This document shows positions 8,158 to 16,292 of a stretch of 27,516 nucleotides of DNA, piece by piece. Within the stretch, counting starts at the first letter, position 1; each line of letters starts with the position of its first letter. A program made the position numbers and the translations under genes. Below the pieces are notes generated by a model. That model worked only from the letters and a program-made list of their open reading frames with translations, had not been told where the DNA came from and searched no databases. The DNA comes from a virus. The DNA lies in the IMG/VR virus record IMGVR_UViG_3300044956_000318, positions 1 to 27,516 of that record; one strand, given 5' to 3'.

Positions 8158-11051
8158 CATTAGAAGAAATACAAGAATTGTTAAATACAAATCAAATCGA
8201 TTTGCGTAAATTAGATTTACAAAGATTAAATATTTTAGATGGCCTACAAAAAAAAGGTGAACTTCAGACAAGACCTATAAAAGACATTCTAGAAGATCAA
8301 AAAAGAGTAGCAGATCAATTAGCTCAACAAAAAACTGCTGAATATGACCCAATACGAGCTGCAACTGGCGATATTTTAAATAGAGATACTGTTCAATCTG
8401 TATTTGATATCGGAGCTTTTGGAGCTCAATTATTAATGGATAGAACAAGACTTGCTAAAATTGTGGCTAATCCAACTAAGTATGCTTCTTTAATATCAAA
8501 ATTAAAACCAGAAGCATTTACAAAACCAGCTAATACTCAATTTTCAAATGCATTAATGAACCTTGATAGAATTGGAGGATTGGATCCTAGTAAACCAATA
8601 GGAGCTATTTTAAGACCTGTAGTTGCTGGAACATTAGGATACACTGCCGGAGGTCAAGCGTATGACATAGCAGATGAAATTATAAGAGCAAAAGAAGGAA
8701 TTGAGGCAAAAGGTTATAAAGGTAAAGACATCAATGCTAATCCATTTATTCAGGCAGCTGATGATTTAGCAGTTGGTTTAGCTTGGAGTGCTGGAGCAGA
8801 ATTATTAGCTCCTATTGCTTTTGGAGCAGGAAAATTAACAAGACAATTTTTAGGACTTGAAGGTGATTATGCAAAAAAAATTAAACAATTAGCTGAGACT
8901 AATGGACTTGAGGCATCTGCTTTTGAAGCAGCAGATCCTAATACAATAGGAGGTAGAATTTTAAGTGGTTTTAATAAAGTATTTGGACAAGTTCCTTTTG
9001 TTGGAAGACCAGCTGAACAAGCAAAAGCAAAAAGAATAGCTGCATTTGCAGAAAAAGTTGAAAGTGTATTTAATTTACAACCTAATATGCACTTAGCTCA
9101 ATTAGCCTCAGTATCAGATAATGTTGCTCGTCAAATGGAAAAAAATTATTTGAATTTTAGAAATATGAACGATGTAAATTACGATTTATTTAGACAGATG
9201 TCTAATCAATTTGGAGATCCAATGATAATACCAATGAATCATCAAAGAAAATATTATAATTTTATAAAGCAAAGCGATACCTCACCTGTAGAATTCAAAT
9301 TAAGTCTAACTAATGAAGTATTGCAGACTCCTATTGGTAGATTTATGTTTGATTATGAAAATTTACTTAGATCAAATAGATTGATTTCTCCTAATGAATA
9401 TTTAAGAATGAGGCAACTATTAAATAATGCAGTGGCGAGATCTCCGAATAACTTAGAATTAATAAATACTTACAAAGAGTTAGTGCAATCCATGGAAAAA
9501 GATTTTGCAAGCATTAACTTAGATCCTTCTGCTGAAATTTTTTTAAGATATAATCCAACAAATAAGGCTATAGCTGATCAAATTTTAGACGTATCACAAC
9601 CAATTAAAACAACTATTGGTCAAGTTACTGGTGCTCAAGGAGCTAAATTAAACGCTGATGCTATAAGCAGACTTGAAAAACAATTAGTTGAAGCTAATAA
9701 ACAATATGCTCAAAATATTATTTCATTTGAAACACCTTTAGCAGATAAAATAAGAAATAATTTTGGTAAAAATTTATTCTCAGATAAACAAGTAGCTGGT
9801 TTTTTTGAATCAGGAAATAAAAATGCAGACCAACTTGCAAAAACAGTGGCCGACAATATTTTTACATCTGCACCAAGCAGACAAAGTTTTGATGCTGTGA
9901 CTGATTTACAAAAATTATTACAAGCGGATCAATATAAAATAAATCCAGAAACTGGACAATATCAATTTTTAAAAGCAGGTTCAAAGGAAGGTAATGAAAC
10001 TTTAAAAAGACTTCATTCAGCATATTTATCAGATGCTTATCAAAAATCATTTGTAAGAGCGGCTGGTGAAGATAATTTTATTTTAGATTTGATTGGCAGA
10101 GAACGAACTTTTCAAGAGGCAGGTTTACCAGCAACTAGAATTGCAGATATGAAATTACCAAATGGAAATAGTGTTTCACAATATGCTAGAGGAAATATCC
10201 AATTTGATCCAGATACTTTTAGAAAATTAGTTTTACCAACAGCCGAACATGCTAAAAAATTTGAAATGATTTTAGGACCTGAACAAGGTAAAAAAATGGT
10301 TAAGGAACTTGAAGATTTAATTGGTTATGTAACAGCTTTAAATAAAATGATAGTTCCTGATGCATCTACTTTCTTAGCGAGAAGGTTAATATTATCAGGT
10401 AACGTAGCAGGTTTAGCACTTGGAATGTATGGTTTTGGTCCTTTGGGTATGGTGCCTTTGTTAGCTTTAGGTTATTTTACTAATAGATTTTTTGCAAGTC
10501 CTCAAAGATTAAAAGCAATTAATAGTTCTTTTAAAACTTATTTAGAAGCCGCTGAAACAGGCGACACAACATTAGTCGCAGCAGCAATGCGTAGATCAAT
10601 TATAAAAATATTAAATGTTTTGTCTAATGATTATCCAAATGATCCAAGAAAATTTGAAGGTAGAAACATATCTACTCAGGAACTATTGCAAAGATTATCG
10701 AATGAAAAATATGTTCCAGATGATTTAAAAGGTTTACATATAGATCCAAAACAAAAAGAAAGATTGTTTGCTTCGGTTCCTGATAACATGTTAGGAAAAG
10801 TTTTACCTCCACCAGAAATTGATGATTTATTTAGACCAATTGGCGGAGCACCAAGAAATGATAGTGAAGAACAATTAATGAGAGAAGCAGTAAGACAAGC
10901 TCCTCCAGGGCCTTTACAAGCAGCATTACCAAGATTGCCAGGTATTGTGCCTTTGTCTGCACAACAACCGATTAATGCACAAAGATTTGCCGCAGCTTTT
11001 CCAACTGATACTTTAGGAATATTAGCAGCACAAGGTAGGGAAAATGTATAA
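8154..11051 (+). CDS. Large internal virion/ejection protein (gp16-like position)
   Basis: A 965-residue protein, the largest in the window. It is mostly helical, with a hydrophobic hairpin near residues 745-775 (SGNVAGLALGMYG, PLLALGYFTN) that may insert into a membrane, and a Pro-rich C-terminus (QAPPGPLQAALPRLPG). T7 gp16 carries an N-terminal lytic transglycosylase domain; I do not see one here, so wall degradation must come from elsewhere if at all. It overlaps the following small membrane gene by 8 nt. The assignment rests on order, size and composition. Confidence 0.7.
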   Translation: MTLEEIQELLNTNQIDLRKLDLQRLNILDGLQKKGELQTRPIKDILEDQKRVADQLAQQKTAEYDPIRAATGDILNRDTVQSVFDIGAFGAQLLMDRTRLAKIVANPTKYASLISKLKPEAFTKPANTQFSNALMNLDRIGGLDPSKPIGAILRPVVAGTLGYTAGGQAYDIADEIIRAKEGIEAKGYKGKDINANPFIQAADDLAVGLAWSAGAELLAPIAFGAGKLTRQFLGLEGDYAKKIKQLAETNGLEASAFEAADPNTIGGRILSGFNKVFGQVPFVGRPAEQAKAKRIAAFAEKVESVFNLQPNMHLAQLASVSDNVARQMEKNYLNFRNMNDVNYDLFRQMSNQFGDPMIIPMNHQRKYYNFIKQSDTSPVEFKLSLTNEVLQTPIGRFMFDYENLLRSNRLISPNEYLRMRQLLNNAVARSPNNLELINTYKELVQSMEKDFASINLDPSAEIFLRYNPTNKAIADQILDVSQPIKTTIGQVTGAQGAKLNADAISRLEKQLVEANKQYAQNIISFETPLADKIRNNFGKNLFSDKQVAGFFESGNKNADQLAKTVADNIFTSAPSRQSFDAVTDLQKLLQADQYKINPETGQYQFLKAGSKEGNETLKRLHSAYLSDAYQKSFVRAAGEDNFILDLIGRERTFQEAGLPATRIADMKLPNGNSVSQYARGNIQFDPDTFRKLVLPTAEHAKKFEMILGPEQGKKMVKELEDLIGYVTALNKMIVPDASTFLARRLILSGNVAGLALGMYGFGPLGMVPLLALGYFTNRFFASPQRLKAINSSFKTYLEAAETGDTTLVAAAMRRSIIKILNVLSNDYPNDPRKFEGRNISTQELLQRLSNEKYVPDDLKGLHIDPKQKERLFASVPDNMLGKVLPPPEIDDLFRPIGGAPRNDSEEQLMREAVRQAPPGPLQAALPRLPGIVPLSAQQPINAQRFAAAFPTDTLGILAAQGRENV

Positions 11052-11250
11052 AAACGGTAAAACAGCCTTAACTAGAATTAATGAACACGAAAAACTTTGC
11101 AGAATGATGCAAAGAGAAACGTTTAAAAAAATTGATCAATTACATGAAAGAATCGTTAGACTTGAAAAAGTAATTATGGTGTCAGCGGGTGTAATTATCG
11201 CAGCTATGGGCAGTATAATTGTTACTTTACTTACGGCTGTATTAAAGTAA
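11044..11250 (+). CDS. XhlA/holin-like small membrane protein
   Basis: A 68-residue protein with an amphipathic, charged coiled-coil (NEHEKLCRMMQRETFKKIDQ then LHERIVRLEKV) followed by one C-terminal transmembrane helix (IMVSAGVIIAAMGSIIVTLL). This arrangement matches the haemolysin XhlA family, which works with holins in some phages. Its position at the end of the structural block suits a lysis helper or a membrane-anchored assembly factor. No endolysin is in the window to confirm a lysis cassette. Confidence 0.65.
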   Translation: MYKNGKTALTRINEHEKLCRMMQRETFKKIDQLHERIVRLEKVIMVSAGVIIAAMGSIIVTLLTAVLK

Positions 11251-11259
11251 TAAGTTAGT

Positions 11260-11958
11260 GTGTTAATTAAAAAATACAATTATTTAAAATACGACAAAGA
11301 CACTCAAGAGAGTGGAAGAACATATGTTGTTAATGGAATGAAGATTCCGTCAGTTACAACTATACTATCTAAAACAAAAGATAGATTAAATCTTGATAAA
11401 TGGATAAAAAAAGTTGGTAACGAAGAAGCAGAACGAATTAAACAAGAAGCATCTAAAATTGGAATTGAGATGCATAAATATTTAGAGAAATATATTGAAG
11501 GCACCAATTATATGTCCATGACAGATGAAGGACAGAAAGCTAAGGACATGGCTAATATGATTATTAAGGAAGGATTGAAGAATGTGAAAGAAGCTTGGGG
11601 ATCTGAAACTAGTTTAAGATATGAAGACCTGTATGCTGGAACTACAGATTTAATAGGTATTTATAAGGATAAACCAACAATCATTGATTTTAAACAAACT
11701 AATAAACCTAAACGAGCTGAGTGGATCGAAGATTATTTTTTACAGTTAGCAGCATATGCTGAAGCACATAGTAAACATTATGGAGAAATAGAGGGCGGTG
11801 TAGTGTTAATGTGTTCAAGAGATTTACAATTTCAATCGTTTGAAATATTCGGAGATCAAATGAAAATGTGGAAAGACAAATGGTGGAAAAAATTTGAAGA
11901 ATATAAAATTATAACCAAGTCCGAACAACCTCTCCCAAGGTTGCAGCCGATAGTTTAA
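11260..11958 (+). CDS. PD-(D/E)XK exonuclease (RecB/Cas4-like)
   Basis: A 232-residue nuclease. Motifs in order: GIEMHKYLEKY with the conserved His (H72) and Glu of motif I, WGSETSLRY, GTTDLIG (D130), IIDFKQT (D143-x-K145) and the QLAAYAEA helix (Q162). This is the classical RecB-family metal site. The start is GTG, supported by the conserved N-terminal strand that precedes the next ATG. It probably degrades host DNA or processes ends in replication and recombination. Its 3' end overlaps the 3' end of the opposite-strand helicase by 50 nt (11909-11958), a tail-to-tail arrangement. Confidence 0.85.
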   Translation: MLIKKYNYLKYDKDTQESGRTYVVNGMKIPSVTTILSKTKDRLNLDKWIKKVGNEEAERIKQEASKIGIEMHKYLEKYIEGTNYMSMTDEGQKAKDMANMIIKEGLKNVKEAWGSETSLRYEDLYAGTTDLIGIYKDKPTIIDFKQTNKPKRAEWIEDYFLQLAAYAEAHSKHYGEIEGGVVLMCSRDLQFQSFEIFGDQMKMWKDKWWKKFEEYKIITKSEQPLPRLQPIV

Positions 11959-13333
11959 ATTTATTTTTTAAAGAAAGCACAATTTTTTCATCTACACTAT
12001 CTTCAGTTATTAAATCAATATAAGTTACTTTTTTAGTTTGGCCTATTCGATGAGCTCTTTCTTCAGATTGAATTCTATGCTCAGCATTAAAACTATTTGA
12101 ATAATAAATAACTAATGTGGCCGATGTCAGTGTTAAACCAAATCCTCCAGTTGATGGGTTAGCGACAAAAAATCTACAATTGCGATCATTCATAAATAAA
12201 TCAATAGCTTTACTTCTTTTTTCAGAATTTACTGCGCCGTAAAAATTAACAACGGACGACGGACCATAAATGTCTATAAGTTTATTAGTTATCTCTTCAA
12301 TATTATAAACCCAGTTTGCCCATATAATAATTTTTTCGTCAGTGTCTTCTATAATTTCTAATAGTGCATCTAATTTATTATTATTTAATTTTTGTATCTT
12401 ACCAGATTCTCCAGAAAAAAAACCCGCAGTAATTTGATGAAGTCTAATAATTTCAGTGAGCACATTATTGACAGTCATTCTATCTCCGTCTAAGTTTGCA
12501 ATAGCTTGTTCTTTTATTTCATTGTAAACTTTTTTCTGTTCTTCAGTTAATTGCACCACTCTTTTTGTATATACTTTATCTGGTAAATCTAAACAATCTT
12601 CTTTTTTAATTCTAAAAGAAAACGTTTTTAATTTTTGTTCTAGCTCTTCAAGATTCTTAAATCCTACTGGTACAGCAATTTGTCTGTCCCCTGTAATATG
12701 AACAATATCAAATACACAGTATCTATTTTTAAAAGCTACAAATGAATTAAAACCTAAATGTTTAGGGTCTAAAAATTCGCACTGAGTATATAAATCTACC
12801 GGACTTTTAGTCACCGGTGATCCTGTCAAAATTCTACGATACTTAGAAATTTTTCTTAATTTTAAAAGATTTTTAGTTCTTTTAGCTCTATAGTTTTTAA
12901 CAGTAGATGATTCGTCTACTGCAATTAATGCATTATGTTTTATTAAAAATTGTACTGCAAATTGGTAACCCTTAATCGTAGACAAAGCTTCTATGTTCAT
13001 GACAAACAATTTAAGTTTATCACTTTGTTTTAAAATAAATTCTTGACAAGTTTTTTCTTTTGTTGGTTTCCATAAATAAGTTTCATAAGGAACGTTTAGA
13101 TGTTTAGGTATTTCATCATTAAACCATACTGTGTATACAGATTTTGTTGCTATTATTAATGAAGCATTTATATTATTTAATGTGTATAATACTCCAACAT
13201 TATCCAATAAAACTTTAGTTTTTCCTGTGCCCATCTCCATAAAAAGAGCGTAACTCTCTTTATTCCAAGAAAGCTCCAATGCTTTGCGTTGATGTGCAAA
13301 AGGTTCAGTTTTAAAAATATATTTTGCTACCAC
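11909..13333 (-). CDS. SNF2-family (SF2) DNA helicase/ATPase
   Basis: A 474-residue protein with full SF2/SNF2 motifs: HQRKALE Q-motif-like start, MEMGTGKT Walker A (GTGKT at 35-39), LIAVDESS motif II (140-143), LTGSPVT motif III (about 169-175) and QSEERAHRIGQ motif VI (422-432). The length is compact, lacking accessory domains, as in other phage members. It probably remodels DNA or displaces proteins during replication or recombination. It is the only long minus-strand gene and divides the structural block from the replication block. Its start is 55 nt from the divergent gene at 13389; the 3' end overlaps the exonuclease gene. Confidence 0.88.
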   Translation of the reverse strand: MVAKYIFKTEPFAHQRKALELSWNKESYALFMEMGTGKTKVLLDNVGVLYTLNNINASLIIATKSVYTVWFNDEIPKHLNVPYETYLWKPTKEKTCQEFILKQSDKLKLFVMNIEALSTIKGYQFAVQFLIKHNALIAVDESSTVKNYRAKRTKNLLKLRKISKYRRILTGSPVTKSPVDLYTQCEFLDPKHLGFNSFVAFKNRYCVFDIVHITGDRQIAVPVGFKNLEELEQKLKTFSFRIKKEDCLDLPDKVYTKRVVQLTEEQKKVYNEIKEQAIANLDGDRMTVNNVLTEIIRLHQITAGFFSGESGKIQKLNNNKLDALLEIIEDTDEKIIIWANWVYNIEEITNKLIDIYGPSSVVNFYGAVNSEKRSKAIDLFMNDRNCRFFVANPSTGGFGLTLTSATLVIYYSNSFNAEHRIQSEERAHRIGQTKKVTYIDLITEDSVDEKIVLSLKNKFKLSAATLGEVVRTWL

Positions 13334-13343
13334 AAAATTATGT

Positions 13344-13369
13344 TTGACATGTGTTTATAGTAGTTTAAT
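13344..13369 (+). promoter_or_regulatory. Possible promoter of the replication operon
   Basis: TTGACA at 13344-13349 is a perfect -35 box. The best -10 match, TTTAAT at 13364-13369, is only 14 bp away; TAATAA at 13366-13371 has better spacing but poorer sequence. On the other strand TATAAA (complement of 13354-13359) could serve the helicase gene. The 55-bp divergent gap must hold starts for both directions, which favours a real promoter here. Confidence 0.4.
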
Positions 13370-13388
13370 AAGACGTCAAGGAGAAAAA

Positions 13389-13937
13389 ATGGTGGCAACA
13401 AACAGTCTTGATGCACTGCAAAGTGTTGATCAAGATAAAATGCACTCAATATCAAAATTATGTCAAGATTTAAAAAAAACACAAACTGATATTGAAGAAA
13501 AACAAGCAGAAGTAAAAAAGCTTGTTGAAAAAGAAGCCCTAATATCCTCTGAGCTAATTCCTAATTTAATGGCTGAGATGGATATATCAATGATTAAACT
13601 CTCTGATGGAACTATGGTTGAGGCTGTTCCAACATACAAAGCTTATATTACTAAAGCGAATCAATCTAAGGCATTTGATTGGCTAAGGAAAAATGGCTAC
13701 GGAGATATTATTAAACACGATATTTCTGTTGAGTTTAGTATGGGTGAAGATAGTAAAGCAAGAGAAGTGCTAGAACTTCTAAGATCTAAAGGCACAACTC
13801 CAATTCAAAAAGAACATGTTCATCATATGACTTTGTCTACGTTTGTTAAGGAACAAACTGAAAGAGGAATGGACATACCTGATGATTTGTTTGGAGTGCA
13901 CATTTCTAGTAAGACTAAACTAACCACTAAGGACTAA
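13389..13937 (+). CDS. Conserved phage replication-cluster protein
   Basis: A 182-residue protein. The start at 13389 is chosen over 13344 because AAGGAGAAAAA lies directly upstream. An N-terminal coiled coil (LCQDLKKTQTDIEEKQAEVK) leads to IPNLMAEMDISMIKLSDGT, then YITKANQSKAFDWLRKNG and a C-terminal THLSTFVKEQ-like block (HMTLSTFVKEQ) ending near PDDLFGVHIS. I have seen this layout in many phage proteins next to single-strand-binding genes, but its activity is not known to me. It is 1 nt from the SSB-like gene, which suggests a shared role on replication intermediates. Confidence 0.75.
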   Translation: MVATNSLDALQSVDQDKMHSISKLCQDLKKTQTDIEEKQAEVKKLVEKEALISSELIPNLMAEMDISMIKLSDGTMVEAVPTYKAYITKANQSKAFDWLRKNGYGDIIKHDISVEFSMGEDSKAREVLELLRSKGTTPIQKEHVHHMTLSTFVKEQTERGMDIPDDLFGVHISSKTKLTTKD

Positions 13938-13938
13938 A

Positions 13939-14763
13939 ATGCAAACACAAGTCAAGAAAGAAAAAACTGCAATCGTAGAAAAACCTACATTTAATGTAGC
14001 TTCTATAATTGATCAGTACGGTGATGCAGGGCTAGAAAACGTAACAGCCAATCAAATGGCTATGCCGTTTATTAAATTAATTAGCGATGCATCTTACGAA
14101 AAAAGACTTGGACACGAAAAATATATTGAAGGTGCTCAAACAGGAATGATTTGTAACTCTGTTACAAAAAAACTGTATGACGGAGCCAAAGGTATATTAG
14201 TTGTTCCTTGTTATTATAAGTTTGAATATATTGAATGGAAAGAAAGAGGAACTGGAGGTGTAAATGCACCTGTTAAAATTTACTCTGCTGATTCAGATAT
14301 TGTATCTCAAACAAAAAGGGATGCTCAAAATAGAGACAGGCTTTTAAACGGAAACTATTTAGAGGGAACAGCATCTCACTTTGTTCTTTTATTAAATGAG
14401 GATCAAAGTCCAAACACTACAGGGTTAATTTCCATGAGTAGAACTCAAGCTAAAAAATCTCGAAAGTGGAACTCAATGATGAGAGCCTTACCAAAAGTTA
14501 AAAACAGTAAGGGTGATTTGGTATCACAACCATCATTTAGCCAAGTTTATAAACTAACTACTGTTCAAGAATCAAACGGTAAGGGTCAATGGACTGGTTG
14601 GGCTATAAATCATATAGGGCAGGTATCAAATCAAAATGCATTTAAATCTGCAGTTGATTTGTACGAAACTTGTCGCAAAGGTGTGTCTGTAAATTATGAA
14701 GATGATACGCCAGTTGCAACTGAAACTCAACAAAGCTCAAAATCTGAACAAACTCCTTTTTAA
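13939..14763 (+). CDS. Putative ssDNA-binding protein
   Basis: A 274-residue protein typical of a phage family placed beside the primase. Recognisable parts are MPFIKLISDAS near residue 42, GAKGILVVPCYYKFEYIEW in the first third, and SRTQAKKSRKWNSMM in the second half, with GQWTGWAINH near the end. The C-terminus is acidic then ends in SEQTPF, resembling the acidic -DIPF tail by which bacterial SSB proteins recruit partners. Basic and aromatic residues in the core are compatible with ssDNA binding. The stop and the primase start share one base (TAATG). The role is inferred from the tail and the neighbours. Confidence 0.65.
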   Translation: MQTQVKKEKTAIVEKPTFNVASIIDQYGDAGLENVTANQMAMPFIKLISDASYEKRLGHEKYIEGAQTGMICNSVTKKLYDGAKGILVVPCYYKFEYIEWKERGTGGVNAPVKIYSADSDIVSQTKRDAQNRDRLLNGNYLEGTASHFVLLLNEDQSPNTTGLISMSRTQAKKSRKWNSMMRALPKVKNSKGDLVSQPSFSQVYKLTTVQESNGKGQWTGWAINHIGQVSNQNAFKSAVDLYETCRKGVSVNYEDDTPVATETQQSSKSEQTPF

Positions 14764-16292
14764 TGGTCGAGAAATTTATCGAAATATTTCAAGGCTTAGA
14801 TATTGCCTACGGGGAATATTATCTTGAAGGCGATAAAGACCAAAAGACTGGAAAAGAGAGAGGGCGCGCTGTAACTAAGCGTGCTCCTCTCACTCAAGAA
14901 TTATTTCAAAAACATTTAAATGGTGAAATTAATTTAGGTGTTATACCCATTCGACAAGACAATACGTGTATTTGGGGATGCATAGACGTAGATAAATACG
15001 ATTTAAACGTAAAAAATTTAATAGGAAATATTAGAAAAAAAAAGTATCCACTTGTGCCTTATAGGTCAAAGTCAGGTGGAGTGCATTTATTTTTACATAC
15101 AAAAGAACCAATACAGGCCTCTGATATGATTGATAAACTTAGTTTGTTATCGACTGATTTAGGACTATCTAGTTGTGAAATATTCCCAAAACAAAGACAA
15201 ATCATGGTTCACAGAAATGATTTAGGTAATTGGTTAAATATTCCTTATCAAAAAGCGGCTAGGACAACACGTTATGCACTTTATGATAATGGAGCAGGAA
15301 TACCTTTAATTGATTGGTATAGTTTTATTGATAAGTTTAGATTAACAAAAGAACAATTTTTTTCAATAAAAGTAGATGATAGTTTAATTGAAGAAAAAGA
15401 ATTTAATCAATTTCCTCCCTGCTTACAAGCTATAATAAGAAATGGATGTGAAGGTGGATATAGAAATAATGCTCTTACTGCTTTTGCGACTCTTGCAAAA
15501 AAGAAAAATCCAGATGGATGGCAAAAAGAAGTTTGGGATCGTAATGATCAGTTCTATGAACAATTACCTGCACATGAAGTTCAAGCTGTAATTAAAAGTT
15601 ATGAAAAAAAAGATTATGGATATAAGTGTAGTGACAAACCAATGAAAGATCACTGTAACGCTGGCTTATGTAGAACATTATTATATGGCATTGACAGTTC
15701 AGCTTACATGCCAAAAGTAGATTCGTTTCAAAGATTAAAAACTAATCCGCCAATTTATTTTTTAACAATAGACAAAAAAACTATAGAATTAAATGGCAAA
15801 CAATGTAATCAACAACAATTATTTGCAGAAGCATTATTTGATCAAGCTGATATGGTTTGGCAAAAATTGAAAGACAAGGAGTTCAGAGTATTTTTAAATC
15901 AATTAAAAACAATGCAACAAGACATTGAGGGTTACGATGAAGATAAAGAAGCACAAGAAGAATTTGCAGATTTAATGATTCAATTCACACAAGAAACTCA
16001 ACAAGCAGACAATGCTTCGCAAGTAGAGGCAGACATGTGGTATTTACACAATAATAATGTAGTTTTTAAATATAAAACTTTTGAAAGATTTATTAGAAAA
16101 AATAATAAGGCAATAAAAAAATTTGAAATTATCAATACACTAAAAAAGAATGGTTCAATTAAAAAAGAATATTATGATAAATTAAAAATTAAAAATATTT
16201 GGTATTGTAGGAAACCAGAAGAACCAATAATCGAAAGGTCAAATGTCTTATTCAAAAGAGAAAAAGCACCGTTTGAAGAACCGAACCATTAA
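14763..16292 (+). CDS. AEP-type primase (TOTE-like)
   Basis: A 509-residue primase of the archaeo-eukaryotic type. The catalytic pair is in WGCIDVDKYD (D75, D77). PYRSKSGGVHLFLH (S102-H108) supplies the sxH nucleotide-binding motif and SSCEIFPKQRQ the third acidic site. A second domain from about residue 220 (GYRNNALTAFATLAKK) ends in a Cys/His cluster, YKCSDKPMKDHCNAGLC, probably a zinc-binding primase C-terminal element. A helical, acidic tail follows. It should make primers for the family A polymerase encoded downstream. The last 50 nt overlap the start of the UvrD-like helicase gene in another frame, which couples their expression. Confidence 0.85.
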   Translation: MVEKFIEIFQGLDIAYGEYYLEGDKDQKTGKERGRAVTKRAPLTQELFQKHLNGEINLGVIPIRQDNTCIWGCIDVDKYDLNVKNLIGNIRKKKYPLVPYRSKSGGVHLFLHTKEPIQASDMIDKLSLLSTDLGLSSCEIFPKQRQIMVHRNDLGNWLNIPYQKAARTTRYALYDNGAGIPLIDWYSFIDKFRLTKEQFFSIKVDDSLIEEKEFNQFPPCLQAIIRNGCEGGYRNNALTAFATLAKKKNPDGWQKEVWDRNDQFYEQLPAHEVQAVIKSYEKKDYGYKCSDKPMKDHCNAGLCRTLLYGIDSSAYMPKVDSFQRLKTNPPIYFLTIDKKTIELNGKQCNQQQLFAEALFDQADMVWQKLKDKEFRVFLNQLKTMQQDIEGYDEDKEAQEEFADLMIQFTQETQQADNASQVEADMWYLHNNNVVFKYKTFERFIRKNNKAIKKFEIINTLKKNGSIKKEYYDKLKIKNIWYCRKPEEPIIERSNVLFKREKAPFEEPNH

